From a bacterium (GTDB lineage Bacteria > Bdellovibrionota > Bacteriovoracia > Bacteriovoracales > Bacteriovoracaceae): a stretch of 64,000 nucleotides of DNA. A model generated the notes under the pieces. It ran no database searches and had not been told where the DNA came from. It saw only the letters and a list, made by a program, of their open reading frames with translations. Position numbers and translations under genes: made by a program. Positions 29,270 through 36,985 of this stretch are shown here, piece after piece (position 1 is the stretch's first letter; every line of letters starts with the position of its first letter). Location: positions 23,734 through 87,733 of the forward strand of contig JAUHVL010000013.1 of NCBI GenBank assembly GCA_030425045.1. Reading direction: 5' to 3'.

Positions 29270-30844
29270 TTAAAAATAAATATTTAGTCCAATTCCAACT
29301 TTCAACTCTCGAGTAGAAAAAGTTGAATAAATATTATCATCTAAAAAGCTAGTATTCGTGTAATTGTACTGATCATACTGAGCGACAAAGCTTGCACCAA
29401 AGCCTAGTTTAACAAACTCTCCCGAAGTATCTCCTGCTTTAAATCGGTACTTAACTCCAGCTCTAACCGAAGGGAAAGTATTGTATTCAAACTCATATTC
29501 TTTACTTAAATTAGGAGAAAAAACATCTGCATTTCCTGCTTTATAACCAAAACCAATAAATGGCATATATTTATGAAGAGAAATGGGAGCATTCATAAAG
29601 TAATAATGAACATAAGCATTTATACTTCCAAAACCAAAACGACCATTTATCGTATTGATATCGTAATTCCCCACCCCTCTTTCTAACTCGATACTAAAAG
29701 TATAATTTCTTAATCGCTCACTTGTTCTTAGTAGATAGAGTTCATAGGCCAGAGAAATGGCATAGTTAGACCCCTGGTAACTGGGGTCTTCTGTTGAGGT
29801 ATGATTGGTCATATTATTGGAATACACGAGAACGAATTCATGATCTAAACTTTGTTCTAACGATTTTTTCTGACGAGCTAATTCTCTTTCAATTCCTGAA
29901 TTAATAAAAAATTCTCTTAATTCTTGGTCAGACATCTCTCTTGAAAAAAGAGCACCTCTATCCTTGATTAAATGAGTAGCGGCAGGATTAACAAGATTAT
30001 CTTCTTTTTGCTTACTTTGAAATCGATCATAAATACTTTCATCGCTAGACTTTTTTCTCGTTTCAGTCGCCCCATCAACAAAAGACTCTGAGTATAACTC
30101 TTCAAGGCCATATTTTTGAGCATTCACTTTTGACATTGAAAATAAGGCCGTCGAATCAAAGACTCCTTTTTCAATATTTCTCTTCACCAGCTCTGTTTTC
30201 TCTGGTTGCATCACTCGCGGTGAACGTAAAACAGCGCGAGAAGTTTTAAGCCGATAATCGTATTCTCCCGCTCCATGCTTTTTCCAGTTCTTTGCTTGAT
30301 CTGTTGTTATATCATCAGTACGGTAGAGCTCCGTTTCCACCAGGTTATCATCAATGAGGTACTGATCGTCTCCAAAAATAAGTTGCATGGGGACTTCTTC
30401 ACTCTCTTCTTCTTTAAACTGCTGTAATCTTTTCCCTCGAGGGACAACTTTATGAACATGTTTAGCATTGAACGGTCGCCTAGGATCTCTTCCCTTCATA
30501 ACGAAGGCCAATCTCTTTCCTGTTCTGATATGAAACTGTCTTCTGATTCGCTTAAAGTACCAATAACTTTTTGAGTCCTTTAATTTGATGACCTCACCTT
30601 CAGCAACGTAATAATACTTTGGCTTTCCCACACCTTTTTTATCATCTTTAAAAAAAACATGGGCCGTTTCTCCAAGTGTAAGACCCTCAAGCTCACCTCT
30701 ATTTACGATGACGCTTTTACCACTACTGCTGGCCTGAAAGATTTCAAGCTCGTAAACATTATTTGATAGGATGTTCCTTTGACACCAAGTCTGCTGAATA
30801 AAGAATATTGAAATAAAGAGAAAAATCCTTTTTCTCATTTCCAC
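29270..30844 (-). CDS. Outer-membrane beta-barrel protein with N-terminal NRG-type domain
   Basis: A 524-residue relative of the preceding protein, with a signal peptide (cut near residue 21, after TWC or similar). The N-terminal domain has SGKSVIVNRGELEGLTLGET and, later, VAEGEVIKLKDSKSYWYFKRI, which line up with the same positions in the paralogue. A longer, charged middle region of about 230 residues follows, then a barrel-like part ending KVGIGLNIYF, with the terminal phenylalanine typical of outer-membrane barrels. The role is unknown; the pair suggests a two-gene operon, with 15 bases between the genes. Confidence 0.68.
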   Translation of the reverse strand: MEMRKRIFLFISIFFIQQTWCQRNILSNNVYELEIFQASSSGKSVIVNRGELEGLTLGETAHVFFKDDKKGVGKPKYYYVAEGEVIKLKDSKSYWYFKRIRRQFHIRTGKRLAFVMKGRDPRRPFNAKHVHKVVPRGKRLQQFKEEESEEVPMQLIFGDDQYLIDDNLVETELYRTDDITTDQAKNWKKHGAGEYDYRLKTSRAVLRSPRVMQPEKTELVKRNIEKGVFDSTALFSMSKVNAQKYGLEELYSESFVDGATETRKKSSDESIYDRFQSKQKEDNLVNPAATHLIKDRGALFSREMSDQELREFFINSGIERELARQKKSLEQSLDHEFVLVYSNNMTNHTSTEDPSYQGSNYAISLAYELYLLRTSERLRNYTFSIELERGVGNYDINTINGRFGFGSINAYVHYYFMNAPISLHKYMPFIGFGYKAGNADVFSPNLSKEYEFEYNTFPSVRAGVKYRFKAGDTSGEFVKLGFGASFVAQYDQYNYTNTSFLDDNIYSTFSTRELKVGIGLNIYF

Positions 30845-30925
30845 TTCTCTCCTAAGGGTAAGATTACCTTATCTTTTCAATATTTTAGCACATCACAAAA
30901 AAATATTAGGGCGGCAAGAAGGTTC

Positions 30926-31210
30926 ATGACTAACAGCGCAAATCTTAAACGTGATCAAGCTCTTGCTAACAAACTGACAATTCACTATAAAGGTAGAATT
31001 AAATCTATTAGGGAGCGCCAGATGGCAAAGAAAAGCTACAAACAATACTTTAACTATAAGTGCACTATTACTGAAGAAGAGTTTAGAGTAACAAAAAAAT
31101 CAGAAAACCCTGAAGAGCTCGTTTCTGTTAATGCCTATTATGAGCTTCATCCTGATGAAGATGACAGACCTGAGGCCGTTAAAAAGCAACTAGGTTTATT
31201 AGAAGATTAA
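30926..31210 (+). CDS. Small protein of unknown function
   Basis: Not recognised. A 94-residue, mostly hydrophilic protein with no signal peptide or membrane helix. It starts with a lysine/arginine-rich helix and ends with an acidic tail (HPDEDDRPEAVKKQLGLLED). The ATG is preceded by AAGAAGG, a good ribosome binding site, and codon use matches the neighbours. It is 15 bases upstream of trxB and so is probably co-transcribed, and divergent from the barrel gene. Confidence 0.65.
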   Translation: MTNSANLKRDQALANKLTIHYKGRIKSIRERQMAKKSYKQYFNYKCTITEEEFRVTKKSENPEELVSVNAYYELHPDEDDRPEAVKKQLGLLED

Positions 31211-31225
31211 AAACTGGAGAATAAA

Positions 31226-32158
31226 GTGGAAAAGTCAAAAGTTATCATTATTGGTTCAGGACCTGCTGGCTATACTGCCGCCCTATACGCTTCAAGAGCG
31301 AATTTAAACCCGATTTTGATTGAGGGAAGAGAACCAGGTGGTCAACTCACGACAACTACCGATGTTGAAAACTTTCCCGGATTTCCAGAAGGAATTATGG
31401 GGCCTGACCTCATGGTTAATATGAAAAAACAGGCCGAAAGATTTGGAACGAAATACGTTAATACCCTCGTTTCAAAAGTCGACTTCTCTCAAAGGCCATT
31501 CAAGCTTGCTTGTGAAAATGGTGATCAATACGAGGCTGAAACAGTGATTCTTGCAACAGGAGCCTCAGCTAAATACCTAGGGCTTCCCCACGAGCAAGAG
31601 CTTATTGGTAAAGGCGTAAGTGCCTGTGCAACTTGTGATGGTTTTTTCTACCGTGAAAAAATTGTTCATATTGTAGGTGGTGGAGACACTGCTATGGAAG
31701 AAGCGATCTTTCTTACAAAGTTTGCTTCAAAGGTTTACGTTCTTGTAAGAAGTGACAAACTAAGGGCCTCAAAAATAATGCAAGACAAGGCCATGGCAAA
31801 TGAAAAAATAGAATTTCTTTGGAATACATCAACAGAGGAAATTCTTTTTGACCAAAGTGGTGTTACGGGAATTAAAGTTAAAAACAATCAAACTGGTGAA
31901 TCAACAGAAAGACAAACTGATGGTTTCTTTGTGGCCATTGGTCACACTCCCAACACAGGTTTCCTAGAGGGACAAATTAAAACTGATGAAAATGGTTATA
32001 TAATTCCTCCTAATCCCCCTCACCCAGATACAAATGTCGAAGGTGTATTTGCCTGTGGAGATGTACAAGATCACTACTATAGGCAAGCTATTTCAGCGGC
32101 AGGTAGTGGCTGTATGGCGGCCATTAGAGCGGAACGTTTCCTCTCAGAAAACGAATAA
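31226..32158 (+). CDS. trxB: Thioredoxin reductase
   Basis: NADPH-dependent flavoenzyme that reduces thioredoxin, in the cytoplasm. The 310 residues show the FAD motif GSGPAGYTAALYASRA near the start, the redox-active CATC in ACATCDGFFYRE near residue 135, the NADPH-binding motif VGGGDTAMEEA, and the C-terminal FAD motif GVFACGDVQD. The length is normal. The start is GTG (31226), preceded by CTGGAGAATAAA. A nine-base-pair hairpin follows the stop. Confidence 0.97.
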   Translation: MEKSKVIIIGSGPAGYTAALYASRANLNPILIEGREPGGQLTTTTDVENFPGFPEGIMGPDLMVNMKKQAERFGTKYVNTLVSKVDFSQRPFKLACENGDQYEAETVILATGASAKYLGLPHEQELIGKGVSACATCDGFFYREKIVHIVGGGDTAMEEAIFLTKFASKVYVLVRSDKLRASKIMQDKAMANEKIEFLWNTSTEEILFDQSGVTGIKVKNNQTGESTERQTDGFFVAIGHTPNTGFLEGQIKTDENGYIIPPNPPHPDTNVEGVFACGDVQDHYYRQAISAAGSGCMAAIRAERFLSENE

Positions 32159-32177
32159 TTTCGAATATACTCTTTCT

Positions 32178-32200
32178 ACGGAGGAAAAAACTTCCTCCGT
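32178..32200 (+). other. Inverted repeat after trxB (possible transcript-end structure)
   Basis: A perfect nine-base-pair stem, ACGGAGGAA pairing with TTCCTCCGT, around a five-base loop lies 20 bases after the trxB stop. The run of T residues is not directly attached but occurs about 20 bases further on (AATCTTTTTTT), so it is not a classic intrinsic terminator; it may stabilise the 3' end. A second CTTCCTC at about 32238 could compete for the same GAGGAA. Confidence 0.4.
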
Positions 32201-32361
32201 CAGCTTTGTAAAAAGTAATCTTTTTTTAGTGATTAACTTGAGTAACTTCCTCAGCCTCGCTGCTTTTTTTTGACATCACATGATAAATTTTAAAAAATAT
32301 TTATATCGCTGATTATCAAGGACAAGGTATCGGCTAACTCAAACACCAAGGAAGGTGAATC

Positions 32362-33195
32362 GTGATTTTCAACTACAATACCCTCTCAGTAGAACTTCAA
32401 AAAGAGACAAAAAGCATCTTTGTAACACTCAACAGACCAGAGGTTCAAAATGCTATTAATATCGAAATGCTGTTTGAACTTGAGGGACTATTTGGTTGGT
32501 TAACCTCTCACTTAGAAGTGAACACAGTTGTTTTAAGAGGATCTGATAACTATTTTTCGAGCGGCTTTGACCAAAGAGAACTCGAATTAATGGGACAAGA
32601 AAAGTTAATAAAGTATCTAAATCGATTTCATAAACTCATAACGGGAATGCAGTTTCTACCACAAACAATTATCTGTGATATGGGTGAAGGTGCCCAAGGA
32701 ATGGCCATTGAGTTTTGCCTAGGAGCTGATATCAGAGTCTCAAGCGATCACTCATCTCTAAAGTTTAACTGTCTTCAAAATGGATGGGTTCCATGCAGTG
32801 GAGGAGTCTCGATCCTATCAAACTTAATTGGAACATCACTAGCGAGACAATGGACCCTAAGCTCATCAGAAGTGGGTTCTCATCAGTTACTTAGCTCTGG
32901 TCTTGTTATGGAGCTTTATCGTGAAAATGGAGAAGCTCTGGTTAATAAATTATTACAAAATATTTCAAAGCAAGCACCTATTGCTAGGATTCAAACAAAA
33001 AGATCATTTTTAGAAAAAGAACTTGAGGCCCAACAAGAAGTTCAACATAACGATACTCGATTTGCTTATGCCGGTCTTCACTTAAGGGAGTGGTCAAAGA
33101 AAGACTACAAAGAATTTATTTCAGCAAGAGAAATGGCCTACGCTCTCCAGAAAGAAAATAACACTGAAGAAAGAACAGGTCCTAAGCTCGTTTAG
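32362..33195 (+). CDS. Enoyl-CoA hydratase/isomerase family (crotonase-like) protein
   Basis: Crotonase-fold protein of 277 residues. The fold is shown by VTLNRPEVQNAIN, VVLRGSDNYFSSGFDQREL (oxyanion-hole region) and GMAIEFCLGADIRVSS. In active hydratases two glutamates act on the substrate. The first could be that of GMAIEFCLG, but at the second position, normally a conserved Glu before GxxPxxGG, this protein reads NGWVPCSGG. The reaction may thus be altered (isomerase, hydrolase or inactive). It starts with GTG after GGAAGGTG. It ends tail to tail with the REC/HD-GYP gene, sharing TTAG. Confidence 0.8.
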   Translation: MIFNYNTLSVELQKETKSIFVTLNRPEVQNAINIEMLFELEGLFGWLTSHLEVNTVVLRGSDNYFSSGFDQRELELMGQEKLIKYLNRFHKLITGMQFLPQTIICDMGEGAQGMAIEFCLGADIRVSSDHSSLKFNCLQNGWVPCSGGVSILSNLIGTSLARQWTLSSSEVGSHQLLSSGLVMELYRENGEALVNKLLQNISKQAPIARIQTKRSFLEKELEAQQEVQHNDTRFAYAGLHLREWSKKDYKEFISAREMAYALQKENNTEERTGPKLV

Positions 33196-34511
33196 GCCAG
33201 AGACCTTTCCAATAATTGATAAGCTTTAAGAAAATTACCTTCGTCGTACTTTGCTTCCAATTCAGCTAAGACAATACCCTTATTCTCAGGACTCATCCCC
33301 AAATGATAAATCTTATGAATGAAGTCGTGTGCCAAAATAAAGATACAAGAGAGTGGTTTAACTTGCGTGCTATCGAGGGCCTTAGGAAAACCCTTTCCCC
33401 CTGGTCTCTCACCCTGCTGAAGTACAATGGTATGAGCGTCATGAGGAAAAATTTTACACTTTAATAAGATATCAGCAGAAACCTCTGGGTTCTTTAAAAA
33501 GATTTTCTTTTGCTTTTCATCGAGCTTTTTGAACATTGTAGACGATTGGTCTCCAATCATTCCAAGACCTGTCCCAATCAAGCTAGCATCATGTAATAAA
33601 GCGGCAGAGCAGATCTTTAAATGGTTTTCAGGAGTATTCCAATCACTAATATTGATCATCGCCATTCCAATATAGGATGCCATTACACAATGTTCTGCCT
33701 CATAATTCGTAGACTTGGTGAGCAGCTCTAATAATTTATCTAGTTTCTTTTCCTGAGAGAAATTGCTGGCCGTACTCACTAATGTTTTATGCCCTAGTTC
33801 TAACGTCAGAGGTGAAACACCTAGATTTTTTAAATTCTGTTTAATCGTTTCATTAGAGACAATTGATAAAAGATGCTTATCTTCGGAGGTTAGATTTTCA
33901 TCATCAAATTTTTCAACCAATTTCTGAGTGGCGAGGTTAGAAAACTCTCCAATCGATTCTTTATCGACATAGAGTTTTTTTACTTTTCTTTTAACGAGAT
34001 CTTCAATAATCTCTCCGGTAAACTCACTTCCCTTTTCAATATACTTTATATATTTTGTGGGAGAGAGCTTTACAAAGATACTACACACCGCTTGATCGAG
34101 ATTTCTCAAGTGATCAATCTTTATTTCTCTGTACTGATCATTCAACCTATTTCTAAAGACATCTAACGAGCTGGCGACAATTCCCTCAAGAACCTTCGGA
34201 TCAATCGGCGTTGGAGCTCTCACAATATCATCTTGAGCTTCTAAAAAGGTCTTGGCTTTTGCCGACGTCACTTCCCCTTCAGATATATCGATAAAAGGAA
34301 TGATCGAAAAAGTCTTCTCTAAGAGATCGATTAACTCATCGATTGAATCAACATTTGAATCACCAATAATGAGACAGATATCTTCTTCTTTTTCGAGAAG
34401 GACTTTTGCTTCCTCTCCTGATTTCACATGGGCCATCTCCGCGCTAAACTTAAGTTTTAGCATGGTCCGAATACGGGAGTTAATATCTGTTGCTAAGAAA
34501 ATAATTTTCAT
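33192..34511 (-). CDS. Receiver-like/HD-GYP-like signalling protein, degenerate
   Basis: A 439-residue cytoplasmic protein. The N-terminal 110 residues have the pattern of a response-regulator receiver, but the acidic pocket is poor: ATDINSR replaces the usual DDD, and LIIGDSN contains the possible phospho-Asp. The C-terminal half has an HD-GYP arrangement: EHCVMASYIG, LLHDASLIG (HD pair), and GGKGFPKAL in place of HHExxDGxGYP. Typical HD-GYP proteins hydrolyse c-di-GMP; here the changed GYP segment makes activity uncertain. No diguanylate cyclase is nearby. Confidence 0.7.
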   Translation of the reverse strand: MKIIFLATDINSRIRTMLKLKFSAEMAHVKSGEEAKVLLEKEEDICLIIGDSNVDSIDELIDLLEKTFSIIPFIDISEGEVTSAKAKTFLEAQDDIVRAPTPIDPKVLEGIVASSLDVFRNRLNDQYREIKIDHLRNLDQAVCSIFVKLSPTKYIKYIEKGSEFTGEIIEDLVKRKVKKLYVDKESIGEFSNLATQKLVEKFDDENLTSEDKHLLSIVSNETIKQNLKNLGVSPLTLELGHKTLVSTASNFSQEKKLDKLLELLTKSTNYEAEHCVMASYIGMAMINISDWNTPENHLKICSAALLHDASLIGTGLGMIGDQSSTMFKKLDEKQKKIFLKNPEVSADILLKCKIFPHDAHTIVLQQGERPGGKGFPKALDSTQVKPLSCIFILAHDFIHKIYHLGMSPENKGIVLAELEAKYDEGNFLKAYQLLERSLA

Positions 34512-34627
34512 AGAATCTCTATTCTATAATCAAATCAAAAAAAAACAATTGAGAAAAAAAATCTTATTATTAACAAATATTTAGAAAAAGTGATCTAAGA
34601 CAATGAGTTGGAAACCTGTGTACAATT

Positions 34628-34804
34628 TCAGTCAAATATATCCTTTTTGCATTTATTCATACAACTAGACTTTTTAGATCGATCATACTTACCGTACTTC
34701 ATATTACATTTTTGTTCACAAACTTCCATTCTCTTATCGTAGTAAACATCCTTAGCTGTTCCACAACCAAATAATAAAAAAGGTAAAACAAAAATATATT
34801 TCAT
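34628..34804 (-). CDS. Small cysteine-rich lipoprotein
   Basis: A 58-residue putative lipoprotein. The ATG at 34804 is preceded by GGAGGAATTT, a strong ribosome binding site, so the four-codon-longer frame is rejected. The signal peptide ends in the lipobox FLLFGC, giving a lipidated cysteine near residue 15. The mature part is short and has CEQKCNMKYGKY and CMNKCKKDIFD, two C-x3-C pairs that could form disulfides or bind metal. The function is unknown. Confidence 0.7.
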   Translation of the reverse strand: MKYIFVLPFLLFGCGTAKDVYYDKRMEVCEQKCNMKYGKYDRSKKSSCMNKCKKDIFD

Positions 34805-34892
34805 AAATTCCTCCAAGGTATTTTTTATTATACATAACTTTTACTTTTTATTTTTTTGTTGTGTTGATTCTGAATTTTGTTTTTAGATCATA

Positions 34893-34975
34893 GAAAAAAA
34901 AAGGGGTCCCCCTGCAAAGGACCCCTCTCTTTTTGGCTTCCTGCCACGAGCCCAAGAAACATCCTGTCTCTTGTT
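34893..34975 (-). ncRNA. Candidate small RNA with two GGA-loop hairpins and intrinsic terminator
   Basis: On the minus strand a consensus -10 box TATAAT lies at 34987-34982, with a weak -35 TTGGAG 17 bases upstream at 35010-35005. A transcript starting near 34975 would be about 80 bases long. It contains CAAGA/TCTTG closing a loop with CAGGA, then TGGC/GCCA closing a loop AGGAA, then the terminator stem AGGGGTCC/GGACCCCT followed by nine T residues. No protein gene on this strand could use that terminator. GGA in hairpin loops is the known mark of CsrA/RsmA-binding RNAs; that role is a hypothesis, as is transcription itself. Confidence 0.45.
34894..34934 (-). terminator. Strong bidirectional intrinsic terminator
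   Basis: An eight-base-pair stem AGGGGTCC/GGACCCCT with a nine-base loop is flanked by nine T residues on the minus strand (34902-34894) and by CTCTTTTT on the plus strand. No recognised gene ends next to it on either strand, which is why a short non-coding transcript is proposed. Confidence 0.85.
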
Positions 34976-34981
34976 AATATA

Positions 34982-35010
34982 ATTATAAACCCTATTTTTT
35001 TCTGCTCCAA
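34982..35010 (-). promoter_or_regulatory. Promoter-like sequence for the candidate small RNA
   Basis: The -10 box TATAAT (34987-34982) is a perfect match to the sigma-70 consensus. The -35 element TTGGAG (35010-35005) matches three of six positions at the optimal 17-base spacing. Confidence 0.4.
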
Positions 35011-35137
35011 ATAAAAATAAATCAGGAAAAGATTTCCACAATAATTCTTTATGAATGGTGTGTCTAATCAATTGACTTCAATTATCAATAACAGCAAAAT
35101 AAACATGTATACCCCTTATAATGAACCAGAATAAAAC

Positions 35138-35464
35138 ATGAAGAAGTTAATATTATTTTTAAGAAGAATTGGTTTACTAAAATCACCCTTTAAAATTCAG
35201 TCATTTACCTTCTATATTCCTGCTCCTCCTCAAAGAAACACTAGCTATAGGGAAAAGCAATTTGATCAAACTTTTTGTGATTTTATTAATCATGGTTTCA
35301 AAATTATTTCTATCAATACCCAAGGTCATGTCGGGGGTAATCACTCCGGAATGTGGTTTATTTGTGTTGTTCAAGCCTTAACAGAGGAAGCAGATCAACT
35401 TAATTTATCTGAAATTTCTGATCGTAGTGAAAAAACGGAAGGACTTTACCATCTTGAATACTAG
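35138..35464 (+). CDS. Small protein of unknown function
   Basis: Not recognised. The 108-residue protein has a basic, partly hydrophobic N-terminus (about residues 3-15) that is short for a membrane segment, and a core reading YREKQFDQTFCDFINHGFKIISINTQGHVGG followed by GMWFICVVQ, which looks like a compact alpha/beta fold for a short domain. A TATAAT box lies 16 bases before the ATG, and its 3' end overlaps the next gene's likely start by 11 bases. Confidence 0.6.
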   Translation: MKKLILFLRRIGLLKSPFKIQSFTFYIPAPPQRNTSYREKQFDQTFCDFINHGFKIISINTQGHVGGNHSGMWFICVVQALTEEADQLNLSEISDRSEKTEGLYHLEY

Positions 35465-36728
35465 ATTCCTTTCTTTAATCCTTTCACTTTTTTACTTATC
35501 TGGTTGCTCTAGCTTCCTTAATCTTTTTAAAAATGAGCCTAACTATAAATTAAAACCTACTGTTGAAAAACAACACTATTGCTTCAAAAGAAACAAACTT
35601 AATATCGCTCATCAAAATAAAGATATAGTGAAAACGTTTGAAAAAATTCACCTCAATATTTCCAAAAAATATCGTTTTAGTTTTAGTGAAAAAGCAGTTC
35701 TTTGGAGTTTGCTTCAACTTGCCTTCTCACCGAACAACACCTCCCCGTCATCTAGATTTCAAGTGATCCTTGGAAATAAAGAATCTTATAAAATTTTTGA
35801 CTTTAATAAAAAGGATCCACGGCTCAAGCTCAATCAGACTTTTCTTGATGGCCTTCAAATGATTCTAAAGTCAAGTAGAAGTAAAAGGTCATTACGACAG
35901 ATACTTTCAATAGCACAAAATGAATTTCCCTTAGATGTCGAAGTTGATGATACGCTCGCACGCTTTATTCAAAATAACAGAGCTCAACTTCAAAAAAGTC
36001 GCTACACAAGAAAAGCTTTTTTTAAGGCAAAAAACCCATTACAACCGGGAGAGACTTTTCGAAGACTTAATTTTGATAAGCTCAACAAACTCATCAAGAA
36101 GACAAATCATAGATCACAACAAGCTCCTTTGTTTCAAATAGAACTCCCTAGTGAAATAACACAAGGATCTGAAGTCGATTGCAATATGGACTTAAATTTA
36201 TATGCGAGATCCATCTACCTTCTAGACAAAGGAAAAAAGAACAATAATATCTTTGCACTTTATACTGACAGCGGTGAGTTCTTCATAGGGATCACAACCC
36301 TATCTCCAAACTGGAAACCTCTCTATAACAATTACCTCATAAGCTCAGAGCAAGTCTCCAAGCCACAACCAATCTGTATCCTTAAAAATGAATTTAATAA
36401 AAAAGCTGTCGTTATTAGCTTTAAAGACCGCGATCCAGGACAACATATTTTTCACTTACTACAATACGGACTGACAAGTGCACGAGAAAATAACGAATTC
36501 TTTGAATTTATAAAATACCCTAGACATCAGTTTCTCCTAAGTCCACCACGGCTTACCTTTGAGTCCTCGAGAGGATCAACAAAACAGCTTCAGTCTTTGT
36601 TAAAATTAAATTTTCCCGTTTATAATGCATCATCATTAGCTGAAGTGTGGGTATTCAATCAAATGGGATCATCTTCACTCATCACTGATGATCGTAATCA
36701 CACCTACCAGTCATGTCATATCAATTAA
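35454..36728 (+). CDS. Lipoprotein of unknown function
   Basis: Not recognised. The chosen TTG start at 35454 follows GGAAGGA and yields a compact lipoprotein signal peptide ending in the lipobox YLSGC, with the lipidated cysteine near residue 18; an alternative GTG at 35427 would add nine residues without a ribosome binding site. The mature protein (about 405 residues) is rich in lysine and asparagine, with no catalytic motif seen. It overlaps the preceding gene by 11 bases and the following small ferredoxin by 16, suggesting an operon 35138-37570. Confidence 0.7.
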   Translation: MNTRFLSLILSLFYLSGCSSFLNLFKNEPNYKLKPTVEKQHYCFKRNKLNIAHQNKDIVKTFEKIHLNISKKYRFSFSEKAVLWSLLQLAFSPNNTSPSSRFQVILGNKESYKIFDFNKKDPRLKLNQTFLDGLQMILKSSRSKRSLRQILSIAQNEFPLDVEVDDTLARFIQNNRAQLQKSRYTRKAFFKAKNPLQPGETFRRLNFDKLNKLIKKTNHRSQQAPLFQIELPSEITQGSEVDCNMDLNLYARSIYLLDKGKKNNNIFALYTDSGEFFIGITTLSPNWKPLYNNYLISSEQVSKPQPICILKNEFNKKAVVISFKDRDPGQHIFHLLQYGLTSARENNEFFEFIKYPRHQFLLSPPRLTFESSRGSTKQLQSLLKLNFPVYNASSLAEVWVFNQMGSSSLITDDRNHTYQSCHIN

Positions 36729-36964
36729 TCATTTATGGGCGCGCCTCCCAAAAAATAATAAAAAAGATCACACTACCAAATGAGAAAGCCTCACTGGATT
36801 TACTAACTCTTCTGAGAGAAGAAGGTATTCCCATTGCATCTAGTTGTGATGGCGAAGGTGTTTGTCATAAATGTCTTGTCAACTCGAACTTAATTTCATG
36901 CCAAATAACTCTTCTCGACTTTTTGAAAGAAAACGAAGCTGTGATAGATGTTGATTATCTCTAA
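36713..36964 (+). CDS. Small 2Fe-2S ferredoxin-like protein
   Basis: An 83-residue protein with a ferredoxin fold. Cysteines in CDGEGVCHKC give the C-x5-C-x2-C ligand pattern at about residues 45-54, and a fourth cysteine in LISCQITLL follows only nine residues later, a much shorter separation than in the other ferredoxin of this window. The cluster is likely but the shortened loop is unusual. It overlaps the upstream lipoprotein gene by 16 bases, and the exonuclease gene follows after 21. Confidence 0.75.
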   Translation: MSYQLIIYGRASQKIIKKITLPNEKASLDLLTLLREEGIPIASSCDGEGVCHKCLVNSNLISCQITLLDFLKENEAVIDVDYL

Positions 36965-36985
36965 TAATAAACCTATCATTTGAAG

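Larger units (their letters stand above)
34805..35137. other. Intergenic region without a convincing protein gene
   Basis: About 330 AT-rich bases between the small lipoprotein and the next plus-strand gene. A 62-codon TTG-started frame on the minus strand (34883-35071) runs through a strong terminator hairpin and has no ribosome binding site, so it is probably not a gene. The region instead holds a small-RNA-like unit (separate entries) and the promoter regions of the two flanking genes. Confidence 0.6.

Noticed and set aside
32230..32275. CAGC/GCTG hairpin followed by T8 as a second terminator after trxB
   Set aside because: The stem is only four base pairs with a three-base loop, too weak to call.
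34883..35071. 62-codon frame on the minus strand with TTG start
   Set aside because: No ribosome binding site, it runs through a strong terminator stem and T-run, and its last part is a translation of the hairpin; a non-coding RNA explains the region better.
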